A DNA stretch of 64,000 bases, from positions 3,013,501 through 3,077,500 of the forward strand of contig NZ_CP015506.1 in assembly GCF_000294775.2 (NCBI RefSeq), in the 5' to 3' direction. This stretch comes from Cytobacillus oceanisediminis 2691. GTDB taxonomy: Bacteria > Bacillota > Bacilli > Bacillales > Cytobacillaceae. Of this stretch, positions 51,509-59,044 are shown one piece after another (position 1 is the first letter of the stretch; every line of letters starts with the position of its first letter). The notes below the pieces were generated by a model that made no database searches, was not told where the DNA came from, and was given only the letters and a program-made list of their open reading frames with translations. A program made the translations under genes and the position numbers.

Positions 51509-53137
51509 TTAATGCTCCATCATTTCATTGGCAATGTCATGGCCATCCATTTCTGATGGATAGTAAGTAGGCCAATGGGTAACTTCCTCCAACAATTTTT
51601 CTCGGTCATCACCCCAATAAAGGTGATAGTGAGCAGCTTCTGTCGGATAGATACTATGATCACTAAACTGAATATATTGAGGAAGACCTTCAGCTTCTGC
51701 TTCTAGTTTAAATACATATCTAACCCCTCTATTCCCCGCATCATATGTTAGAATTTCATACCCATCATAGATATACTCACCAGTATATTCTTCTCCATTT
51801 TTGAAAAACGTTACCTTGTTCCCCTGAATCTGAATTCGTCCAACATTTGTTTGGTATCCTTCATTATAATATTCCTTATATTCTTTAGCTGTCATCTCAC
51901 CCTCATGTTCTGCTTTATAAGTAAATACTTCGTCAAGAGTACCATCTTGAAGATATGGGTATACAGACTGCCAGTCTCCTTCCCAGTCGGATAAGGATCG
52001 ATCCTTCACCTGACTGTCTTCAAAATACCCTTCATAAATTTTTGCTGTTTCTTCATCATGTGCATGAGTATGGCCGTGATCGTGTTCACCCTGTTCATTT
52101 GTCTGAGCTGCCCCCTCTGATGAAGGTTCAGATAAAGCTTTTGTTAGTTCCTCTAAGTTGTGCTGCATGAGAGTAAAGTAGTCCTCATTATTCTTTATAT
52201 CTTCTTCTGTTAAAACCGATAAATTGTGTATGCGTAAAGCCTCTGCATCAATTTCCTTCCTAACTATGTCCGCCACTTTAGGAGTTATATTCTGTTCAAA
52301 AAATACATGTTTCAATCCATGTTTTTCAGCGGTCTTAATGATGTTTTGTACCTCTTTATGTGAGGGCTCGTTAGCAGGGCTCAATCCAGATACTGCGATT
52401 TGCTCGATCCCATAGCTTTTCTCCCAATAGCCATAAGCAGCATGAGATACAATAATTTTATTTTCAGGTAAATTTTCAAGTTGTGCACGGAAGTCTTGGT
52501 CTAAGTTTTCGAGCTTTCCTTTCAACTCCTCAAAGTTTTGGTTAAAGAAATCTTCTTGATCAGGTTTTAATTCAACTAATAAATCTTTTATATGCTCTGC
52601 AAGCTGAATAGAACGAATAGGATCCAGCCAAACGTGAGGATCTTGATCCCCATGATTATGTCCAGCATGCTCGTCCTCATGACTGCCTTCTTCTTCATGA
52701 GTGTGGTCACTCACGTGGCCATCCTCTCCTTCATGGTTATGTACATGCTTTTCCAAGTTAATTCCTTTTGATGCTTCAAGTATCTTGACGTCATCAGATT
52801 GAATAGTTTCCGAGATTTTGTTTGCATATGATTCTAAACCTGCCCCATTATAAATAAAAGCATCGGATTCAGATATTTTTATCATATCTTTGGTGGTTGG
52901 TTCATATGTATGCGAATCTGATCCCGGTGGCAGAATAGACTCCACAGAAGCTTGGTCTTCTGCGATTTGTTCAGCAAAAAACTGAAGTGGATATACAGTT
53001 GTAAAAATCTTTAACTCTTTGCCAGATTCTTTTGGTTCCTTTTCACTTTCACTGCTGTTTGTAGCTTTTCCTCCACACGCAGCTAGCGTAAAGATGACAA
53101 TAACTAAACTAAGTAAGCCTGCAAATTTTTTCAACAA
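51509..53137 (-). CDS. AdcA-type zinc-binding lipoprotein with C-terminal ZinT domain
   Basis: The 542-residue protein has a lipoprotein signal (LAACGG), a ZnuA-type solute-binding domain with a His-rich loop (HVHNHEGEDGHVSDHTHEEE and more His) and PHVWLDP. After a second His stretch (HDHGHTHAHD) it carries a ZinT domain from about residue 360 (KIYEGYFEDSQVKDRSLSDW, ending HYHLYWGDD). AdcA of firmicutes has this two-domain form and delivers zinc to AdcBC-type permeases; no permease is adjacent here. The start is TTG at 53137 with AAAGGGGGAG. Two Zur boxes precede it. Confidence 0.93.
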   Translation of the reverse strand: MLKKFAGLLSLVIVIFTLAACGGKATNSSESEKEPKESGKELKIFTTVYPLQFFAEQIAEDQASVESILPPGSDSHTYEPTTKDMIKISESDAFIYNGAGLESYANKISETIQSDDVKILEASKGINLEKHVHNHEGEDGHVSDHTHEEEGSHEDEHAGHNHGDQDPHVWLDPIRSIQLAEHIKDLLVELKPDQEDFFNQNFEELKGKLENLDQDFRAQLENLPENKIIVSHAAYGYWEKSYGIEQIAVSGLSPANEPSHKEVQNIIKTAEKHGLKHVFFEQNITPKVADIVRKEIDAEALRIHNLSVLTEEDIKNNEDYFTLMQHNLEELTKALSEPSSEGAAQTNEQGEHDHGHTHAHDEETAKIYEGYFEDSQVKDRSLSDWEGDWQSVYPYLQDGTLDEVFTYKAEHEGEMTAKEYKEYYNEGYQTNVGRIQIQGNKVTFFKNGEEYTGEYIYDGYEILTYDAGNRGVRYVFKLEAEAEGLPQYIQFSDHSIYPTEAAHYHLYWGDDREKLLEEVTHWPTYYPSEMDGHDIANEMMEH

Positions 53138-53168
53138 TTTTACTCCCCCTTTACTTTGTAAATATTTT

Positions 53169-53185
53169 ATCGTAATGATTACGAT
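53169..53185. promoter_or_regulatory. Zur box 1
   Basis: ATCGTAATGATTACGAT is a perfect palindrome around a central G and matches the Bacillus Zur core (TCGTAATNATTACGA). Confidence 0.85.
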
Positions 53186-53191
53186 TTGTAA

Positions 53192-53208
53192 ATAGTAATC
53201 ATTACGAT
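53192..53208. promoter_or_regulatory. Zur box 2
   Basis: ATAGTAATCATTACGAT differs from perfect symmetry by one base and lies 23 bases from box 1 centre to centre, about two helical turns. Confidence 0.8.
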
Positions 53209-53228
53209 TTTTTAGTTATAACCATTCA

Positions 53229-53281
53229 ACTAACCTGCACTTCAGTTTAAATAAAAACCACGCGTGAGAACGCGTGGTTTT
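53229..53281 (-). repeat. Terminator-repeat tail with a different hairpin
   Basis: The plus strand has the tail form aacctgcacttcagtttaaa, but the stem is AAACCACGCG...CGCGTGGTTT (10 bp, perfect). It is a strong bidirectional terminator between divergent genes; no minus-strand gene lies directly upstream. Confidence 0.6.
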
Positions 53282-53472
53282 CTCTGAGGCTGAAGCCAGA
53301 CCCTAAATGGCCTCTGAAGGTTGCCAAATGTACTGCTGTTACTAGCCAGACCTAAAAAGGTCTTTTATTCAAAGTTTTGTTATTATTAATGAATTTCTTC
53401 AGAATGTTTTCTTATTATTTTCAATTTCATATTGCTTGCTAAATTGGTAAATAATTTGACAGAGGTGATAGC

Positions 53473-54480
53473 GTGGAGGATAAAAATAATTTAAAACTCA
53501 CAGCTTCCGAAATAGGCACTCTTTGGGGAGAATTTATAAATGGTACAATGACTGATGTTGTAAATAGATATATGGTCTCAATTATTGAGGATGAGCAAAT
53601 CAAAGCCATTTTTGAGGATGCTATTAAGACATTCGGAAAACAAAAGCAACAAATTGTATCCTTTATACAGAGTGACGGGTTTCCAGTTCCAATTGGATTT
53701 AATGATTCTGACCTCTTCAATGGTAAACAGAGATTGTTTACGGATATATTTTGCTTGAATTATTTACATATCATGACGTTACACGGTTTACTGGGCCACA
53801 GCACTTCATTAGGTGTTTCTGTCAGAAAAGACTTAAGGGAGTTTTACGATTCCTGCAATACGGATGCAAAAAATATGTACCACCAAACAATTGAGTTATT
53901 ACTGCAGAAAGGAAATTTTCAGAGAGACCCTTTGTTTTATCCTGCTAAAAACCCTGAATTTGTTTCCAGCCAGGATTTCACAGATGGATATTTCGGCAAG
54001 GGCAGAAAATTAGCAGCAACAGAAATTATTAGTATATCTTTCAACCTTAAAAAAAGCATTATGGCTAAAACCCTTTCTATTGCATTCAGTCAAGTCGCTC
54101 AAACAAAAGAAGTAAGGAAGTTTTTAAGCGATTCAGAGAAAACAGCAGATGGACAAATAAAAAAATTTTCAAAAATAATGCAAACAGACAATTTACCCGT
54201 TCCGAAATCCTGGGAAACAGAAGTGACAACTTCAACGGATTCACCATTTTCCGATAAGTTAATGCTGTATCATATTGGTTTCTTGTTCCAGGCAGCACAA
54301 AACTATCATGGGGCAGGATTAGCATCAGCAATGCGAACAGACCTTGTAACTGCTTATGAAGGAACAATTTTAAAAAATCTTATGGTTACAAAAAAGTGGT
54401 TTAACCTTATGGAACAAAATAGGTGGCTAGAACAGCCTCCACTTGCTCCTAATAGAAAAGAGATTTCAGAAGAAGTATAG
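53473..54480 (+). CDS. DUF3231-family protein (two CotF/ferritin-like repeats)
   Basis: The 335-residue protein consists of two similar helical halves (about 5-165 and 175-330). Each half has a LTASEIGTLWGEF/AATEIISISF-type start and an LHGLLGHSTSLGVSVRKDL/NYHGAGLASAMRTDL-type end, typical of DUF3231. The fold is a four-helix bundle of the spore-coat CotF type. Members are common in spore formers, function unclear. The start is GTG at 53473 with AGAGGTGA upstream; a plus-strand terminator follows. Confidence 0.85.
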   Translation: MEDKNNLKLTASEIGTLWGEFINGTMTDVVNRYMVSIIEDEQIKAIFEDAIKTFGKQKQQIVSFIQSDGFPVPIGFNDSDLFNGKQRLFTDIFCLNYLHIMTLHGLLGHSTSLGVSVRKDLREFYDSCNTDAKNMYHQTIELLLQKGNFQRDPLFYPAKNPEFVSSQDFTDGYFGKGRKLAATEIISISFNLKKSIMAKTLSIAFSQVAQTKEVRKFLSDSEKTADGQIKKFSKIMQTDNLPVPKSWETEVTTSTDSPFSDKLMLYHIGFLFQAAQNYHGAGLASAMRTDLVTAYEGTILKNLMVTKKWFNLMEQNRWLEQPPLAPNRKEISEEV

Positions 54481-54513
54481 AGAAAATGGAAAATTTCAAA
54501 GTAAACATCTTAA

Positions 54514-54547
54514 ATAACCATCCGCTTTTATAAGCAGGTGGTTATTT
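54514..54547 (+). terminator. Rho-independent terminator of the DUF3231 gene
   Basis: ATAACCATCCGCTT pairs with AAGCAGGTGGTTAT around ttata, then TTTT. Confidence 0.85.
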
Positions 54548-54571
54548 TCTTGAAAGTGCAAGAATACTTAT

Positions 54572-54640
54572 TTAACTGACCTGCCCCTTTAGCCAACAAG
54601 AAACTGCTTTTTTTGGTTAGCTGTCTTGAACATAAGCACC
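54572..54640 (-). repeat. Terminator-repeat family, decayed copy 19
   Basis: The tail aactgacctgcccctttagc and the end gaacataagcacc are clear. The hairpin is degenerate (aaactgc...ttagctg). It lies about 215 bases beyond the HAD gene, in sense. Confidence 0.7.
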
Positions 54641-54824
54641 ATTTGCTGTAAGTACTTTTCTTCACAAAGTGTGCTTTTATATGTTCATTGGCTCAATCTT
54701 CCCTTTATAAAGAGCGTTGTTGTCGATTAAGCTGTTTTTGTTTTGGAGCAGGAAATTTAAATTTGATATCGAATGAACACATTAATTCATACTAATTTTA
54801 TAGTATTAACAAGTGAATCAGCAC

Positions 54825-54855
54825 ATAAAAGCACTTGGGTTTCCCCAAGTGTTTT
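54825..54855 (-). terminator. Rho-independent terminator of the HAD gene
   Basis: Minus-strand ACACTTGGG/CCCAAGTG with a 4-base loop and TTTT, directly at the stop codon. Confidence 0.85.
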
Positions 54856-54856
54856 G

Positions 54857-55522
54857 TCATTTACACAAAATAAACTGATAAAATTGTTCTACTGTTTCAA
54901 AGTAATATTTAGATTCTAATTTCATTTGTTCCTTGATTTCGGGAATACTGTGAGACCATCCAGCAGCGGCAAAATCAACATGACAACTTCTCGCCATCTC
55001 CAATCCAGGTTTTAGGTCATCTAACATTAGTGCTTCAGTTTCTTGAAGATTAAAGCGTTTTAAAATCTCCTTAATTGGATATGGATGTGGTTTTCTCTGA
55101 TGTTCAGGAAGTTCCCATCCAAAGATAGCGTCTGGCACAAAACCACAATGAATAGAATAATCTCTTTCAATTCGGCTTCTCTCAGAATGAGAAACAACCG
55201 TCACAATTCCACCTTGTTTTTTAAATTCCTGAATTGTTTCTGCAAACAGTTCATAGAAGTCTGGTACAGTTGATTCGGTATATTTTTTCCATACTGCTTG
55301 CTGATATTTTTGCTCTTTCTCTGTGAATTTAATAATGTCTTTGCATAAAGAAGAAAAACCTGGATTGAAACAGTATCTAACAAAATCTTCAAAAGTAATA
55401 AGTTTATCACTTGGCCGCAAGTATTTAAGAGCCTCTACAAATGATGGATAGTGTATACCTGGTGTACTTTTTACCCCTGTATCATCGTGGTCTAAGATTA
55501 AACATTTATATTTTAAAACCAT
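54857..55522 (-). CDS. HAD-family hydrolase
   Basis: The 221-residue protein has a HAD motif I of the form LILDHDDTGVKST (DxD), motif II VVSHS, and motif III/IV ALMLDDLKPGLEMARSC. An alpha-helical cap lies between them (type I). HAD phosphatases of this size act on phosphoglycolate, nucleotide or sugar phosphates. An AAGGAGAT-type site precedes the ATG. Substrate unknown. Confidence 0.87.
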   Translation of the reverse strand: MVLKYKCLILDHDDTGVKSTPGIHYPSFVEALKYLRPSDKLITFEDFVRYCFNPGFSSLCKDIIKFTEKEQKYQQAVWKKYTESTVPDFYELFAETIQEFKKQGGIVTVVSHSERSRIERDYSIHCGFVPDAIFGWELPEHQRKPHPYPIKEILKRFNLQETEALMLDDLKPGLEMARSCHVDFAAAGWSHSIPEIKEQMKLESKYYFETVEQFYQFILCK

Positions 55523-55578
55523 TATAATCTCCTTTTAAACTATAATATCCTAATCATTAAACATAACTTTTTGAAGTT

Positions 55579-55692
55579 TAGGCAGAAGTTTCCACGCCGT
55601 TTAAATCGTCAACAAAATCGGGTCTTAATGCGATATATGTTGAGGGTGTTTGTTCAGAAACAATTGAGTACCTCTGCAACATCAGTTTAATA
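55579..55692 (-). pseudogene. C-terminal relic of an unidentified gene
   Basis: A minus-strand open stretch ending at 55579 reads LQRYSIVSEQTPSTYIALRP then DFVDDLNGVETSA. It looks like a genuine C-terminus but has no start and no upstream continuation. Family not recognised. Confidence 0.35.
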
Positions 55693-55700
55693 ATTTTAAT

Positions 55701-55735
55701 CTTTTATCTTTTATCTTTTATCTTTTATCTTCTTT
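55701..55735. repeat. Tandem repeat of CTTTTAT
   Basis: Four perfect copies of a 7-bp unit followed by a diverged unit (CTTCTTTAT). Confidence 0.8.
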
Positions 55736-55820
55736 ATGTATTAATCTAATAAAGGTAAAACACCTTAACTTAATACAGCCTAAGTATAATATTCCTGTAT
55801 GTTCATGTCATCCTTCTTCT

Positions 55821-55895
55821 ACTAAACTGCCCAGTTAGTTTTAAAAGAAAAAAGCTGCCTGATTAGCAGCTTCCGTTCAACATAACCCCTTTAGT
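55821..55895 (-). repeat. Terminator-repeat family, copy 20 (well preserved)
   Basis: AAGCTGC...GCAGCTT at 55852-55872 with T-run and the tail aaactgcccagttagttttaaa. It lies 160 bases beyond the methyltransferase stop, in sense. Confidence 0.85.
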
Positions 55896-56054
55896 TCACC
55901 AACCTCAACCATTTTTTACGATAAATAAGAAGAAGCCATTTTGAAAAAAGAAGAATCAAATGGATTCCTTTTTAGCAAATTTAAGTTTGGATTATAACAA
56001 AGTTTGATCATTTTCTACCTATGATTTTCAACAAGTGCATCCTTAAATTGAATT

Positions 56055-56804
56055 TTACATATTCCTAAAAAGATATATCCCAAATCCAAGGGTATCTCTG
56101 CCCCATTTCAGATATGTATATCTCCAAGTCCGGATTTTTTGCAGCATCGCATCGCGATCTGGATCTTCAGGATGTTCGCAGCAATAATTCTCAATGGACA
56201 TAGCATAAAGCCACTCATATTCATCCCATTCATCTTCGTTAGCAGTGTAAGACCATAGTGGAATTAAGCCAAGGTTTTCGCCAGCCTTCACATTCTCGAA
56301 GTGGGTTAGTAATTCGGATTCTTCAGCTCCCCCAAGCGCCTCTAAATATTCTTTACTTGGCTGCTGCTTCCAGTAGCCTTCACCGATGAGCACATATCCA
56401 CCCTTTTTTACACACTTTCTCAGCGTATCCAAAGTTTCATGTAACCCTCCTAATGCATGAGTTGAACCAATACAAATTGCTGCCTCAAACGGTTCATTAA
56501 TTGTCTTCATTGCTGCTTTAGCATCTTTTGTAATGATTTCAATATTATTTAAAACCCCTCTTTTTTCAGCATTTACCTGAAGTTGTTCTGTGAAACCAGC
56601 ATATTTTTCGATAGCAATACATTTAGCTCTGTATCTTTCAATAATCCGAAAAAGAATCTCACCTTTCCCAGCACCGATATCAATTACTTTGTCATTATCT
56701 TTTAAATCAAGTAATTCAATAACTTTGTCTATCTTTGATGAATTCACCGGATTATAAAAAGTGTGGCTTTGATGGGCTATTGCTGAATATCTATTTCTAT
56801 CCAT
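56055..56804 (-). CDS. Class I SAM-dependent methyltransferase
   Basis: The 249-residue protein has motif I VIDIGAGKGEILFR near residue 40, the acidic end of beta 2 (CIAIEKY), motif IV AAICIGSTHAL and motif VI KKGGYVLIGEGYW. It lacks DNA- or RNA-recognition domains, so a small-molecule substrate is likely. An AGGTC(T)-type site precedes the ATG. It is followed by a terminator-repeat. Confidence 0.87.
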   Translation of the reverse strand: MDRNRYSAIAHQSHTFYNPVNSSKIDKVIELLDLKDNDKVIDIGAGKGEILFRIIERYRAKCIAIEKYAGFTEQLQVNAEKRGVLNNIEIITKDAKAAMKTINEPFEAAICIGSTHALGGLHETLDTLRKCVKKGGYVLIGEGYWKQQPSKEYLEALGGAEESELLTHFENVKAGENLGLIPLWSYTANEDEWDEYEWLYAMSIENYCCEHPEDPDRDAMLQKIRTWRYTYLKWGRDTLGFGIYLFRNM

Positions 56805-57154
56805 AAGACCTCCAGAAACTTATTTTATTATTCTCTATCATATTTTAAGAAATGGGCAGCTGTTCAATCATCTAGCCTTTTACTTGAACATTACAGCTAG
56901 AGTCTTTAAATCAAAAGAAATTCTAATAATCTTTCATGCACTTCTATATTTTCAGCAGGCCTCTGTATTTTTATTTTGTATAAAGGGAATAAGCATTCTT
57001 ATTATTGAGTTTCTCAATGGTGATTTTAGAAAAAGAGTTAATCCTCTTTTGGTTTTATACCTTAACTGGTTTATGCTTCATAGAGCTCGGCAGCAGCTCC
57101 AGGCTTTATTACTTATTCAATTAAAACCCCTTATTCTCCTGCAAAGACTGTTCC
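56805..57154. other. Intergenic region without a supported gene
   Basis: A plus-strand open frame crosses this stretch, but it has no ribosome site, an unnatural composition, and runs through the terminator-repeat at 57155. It is taken as non-coding. Confidence 0.4.
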
Positions 57155-57295
57155 ACAAGCCTGCCCCTTTATCCATCCATGAAGCGCAAAAATCAGCGCT
57201 TCACCACAGAGGGGGAAAATGGATAGGAAGTGTCAATACTGGTAGTTTAAAAAGAAAAAACTGCCTGATTGGCAGCTGAACATGAATATAAGCAT
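57155..57295 (-). repeat. Terminator-repeat family, copy 21, interrupted by about 70 bp
   Basis: The tail (aagcctgcccctttat) lies at 57155-57172 and the rest (tagtttaaaaagaaaaaact, hairpin CTGCC...GGCAG, end aacatgaatataagc) at 57242-57295. Between them is an insert with a perfect 8-bp hairpin (TGAAGCGC/GCGCTTCA) and a G-rich part. Confidence 0.75.
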
Positions 57296-57770
57296 TCTTG
57301 ATTCTTTGCAGTATTAGGTAACCCAAGTATCGAATATATCTTACTCAACTAAGTACCTCCACAGTAAATCCTCCTGGGGCTTTAACATAGAATGTCCATC
57401 GATGAGCCATCTTAGGCGGCTTCACATCAAATCCATCATCCTTCAATCGTTGATTGATCTCGTTTACTCGTTCATTACTCTCTTGAAAAAAGCCAATATG
57501 AAAGGACTTGGGGTAGTTGGCCCGAGTATCTTTCATCAAAGCTAGCAGCAATCCGTTATCGTCAGTCATTACAGCAAATGAATCGCTATTGATGCTCTTG
57601 GTTTGCAAGTGGAAATATTTCTCCAAGAACTCTCGAGCAGCGTTAACATCGGTGACCGTAAGATTGATATGGTTTAGTTTCACAGGATACACTTCCTTTA
57701 CTTAGCATTCAAAGTAATTTTACAAGCTTGATTTAGACTTCTTGCTTCCTCCTCTATTGTAGTGAATAAA
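57251..57770 (-). repeat. Long duplicated segment, copy B
   Basis: Matches 15711-16240 from the terminator hairpin through the VOC gene and about 90 bp of its upstream sequence, same orientation. Confidence 0.85.
57345..57683 (-). CDS. VOC/glyoxalase-family protein, intact copy B
   Basis: The start at GTG 57683 (reading KLNHINLTVTDVNAAREFLE) has GGAAG 8 bases upstream and aligns with the ATG of copy A. The 112-residue single VOC domain has His in NHINL and later FHIGFF, with Glu in TVEVLS, a plausible metal triad. It resembles small glyoxalase/bleomycin-resistance-like proteins. It is the working paralogue of the broken gene at 15808. Substrate unknown. Confidence 0.85.
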   Translation of the reverse strand: MKLNHINLTVTDVNAAREFLEKYFHLQTKSINSDSFAVMTDDNGLLLALMKDTRANYPKSFHIGFFQESNERVNEINQRLKDDGFDVKPPKMAHRWTFYVKAPGGFTVEVLS

Positions 57771-57894
57771 ATAAATTCAGGGATCGACAAATGGAATGAA
57801 GTTCACTGCAACTTTTGATTGAAATTAAGCCTTCGGTTTATTGAATGATTAGCACAGTAACAATGTAATTTACTGTAAAGTCTGCTCATATATG

Positions 57895-57990
57895 ACAAAC
57901 GGGCACTTATCCTTATTCAGGAAAAGCACCCGTTAGTCGAATAAGAAAACCCTTTAGTTAAATAAGAACAGCCTATTTGCTATGAAGAAA
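57895..57990 (-). repeat. Cluster of repeat remnants (GGGCGC-type hairpin plus two terminator-repeat tails)
   Basis: ACGGGCACTT...AAAGCACCCGT is a hairpin of the 13143 type. It is followed by cacccgttagtcgaataag and ccctttagttaaataagaac, two family tails, and a weak AGCC...GGCT remnant. It lies downstream, in sense, of the TrmB relic. Confidence 0.6.
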
Positions 57991-58036
57991 GCTACTTTTC
58001 TTATGTTGTATAAACAGACAATAATACAAATTTATT

Positions 58037-58771
58037 TTATATAGTGTTTTTTAAATCTGGGTAAATAGAGAATTTTCGGGGTAAATTCACGAGGTTTTCT
58101 CCAAAACTTTCCTCTAAATGGTCCTTATGTTTCTGCATAATTTCCATAAGGTACAAATCATGAATCATGACTTCTGTAATTGGCATTACTAAACCTACTT
58201 GCCTTGTCCATGCTGCACGGCTATCTTTCCCCAACGAGACAATACCTGCCACTACTTCTGAATCATCTGCACTAATAACAATCCATCGTCCACCATACTC
58301 TTCTGCAATTTAATGGCCCATATAATGAAGGTAAACATTAGCAAAATCAGAGGCGATTTCCCCATAAGCAATAATTGTTACGTTGACCCCTCTGCTTGCT
58401 GCCTGTCTTAGATCAGACTCCAATTCTTTGAATTCCTCTTTCCAAACCTCTAAAAGAATTCTTTTTTTTGCAAATAAAATACATTCTTTTACCTTATCGA
58501 GTATTTCATTGCGTCCAGTGATGTTCCAGATATTTTCACGGTCATTTGCAGAACGTTCGAACTCTGCTAATGATTTTTCTGCCAGTTCAAAATTTTCTTC
58601 TGCTTCCCTTCGTCGGTTTTTAATTAGCTCCTTTGCAGGTACAGGAGTATATTGAGGTGTGTTTCCATGACTAACCAGAATGTCTCCTCGTATAGCGAGA
58701 CTATCTAGAACTTCATATATTCTTGAATTATTAGAGTTATATATACAAAGTTTAAAAGTTATTCCATTCAT
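58037..58771 (-). pseudogene. TrmB-family regulator, broken by a nonsense codon and a lost N-terminus
   Basis: The two open parts (58771-58310 and 58252-58037) lie in one frame, separated by a TAA at 58310-58312 (probably GAA before). The intervening codons still read IAEEYGGRWIVISADDSEVV. The sequence fits a TrmB-type regulator: end of the HTH (SRIYEVLDSLAIRGDI), coiled linker, and the PLD-like ligand domain (ILLEVWKEEFKELESDL). The first HTH helices have been lost upstream. Confidence 0.8.
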
Positions 58772-58815
58772 GGTCAGGGCATTATACTTGTTACTAAATT
58801 TGAGAATTAATACAT

Positions 58816-58922
58816 AAAAAAGGGTGGACAATCTAAAGATCCACCCGCACACCAAGATTTACCTATTGTCGCGCTCCTGGTTGACATCACCAGGACTAAG
58901 GGGGTTCTAAGTTCCCTTAGTT
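58816..58922 (-). ncRNA. Candidate small RNA with three hairpins
   Basis: A perfect TATAAT (minus strand, 58930-58935) precedes a region with no coding potential. In order it holds hairpin CTAAGGG/CCCTTAG (58896-58920), hairpin TCCTGGT/ACCAGGA (58875-58895) and a terminator GGGTGGA/TCCACCC with T6 (58816-58846). The -35 is weak. The ordered stems with a terminator suggest an independent RNA of about 107 nt; it could also be the 3' end of the BCCT transcript. Confidence 0.5.
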
Positions 58923-59044
58923 ACAATCCATTATATGCCATTTCCTGCTTGTTTATGTCCCAAATAATGTGAACCCTTCTTGTTTGGGGTTTTATTCTGT
59001 TATTAGCTGACTCTTCGATTAGAAATTGAATTTATCCAGAGTTT

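Noticed and set aside
56884-57279. Plus-strand open frame of 131 codons
   Set aside because: It crosses the interrupted terminator-repeat and lacks a start signal; composition is not protein-like.
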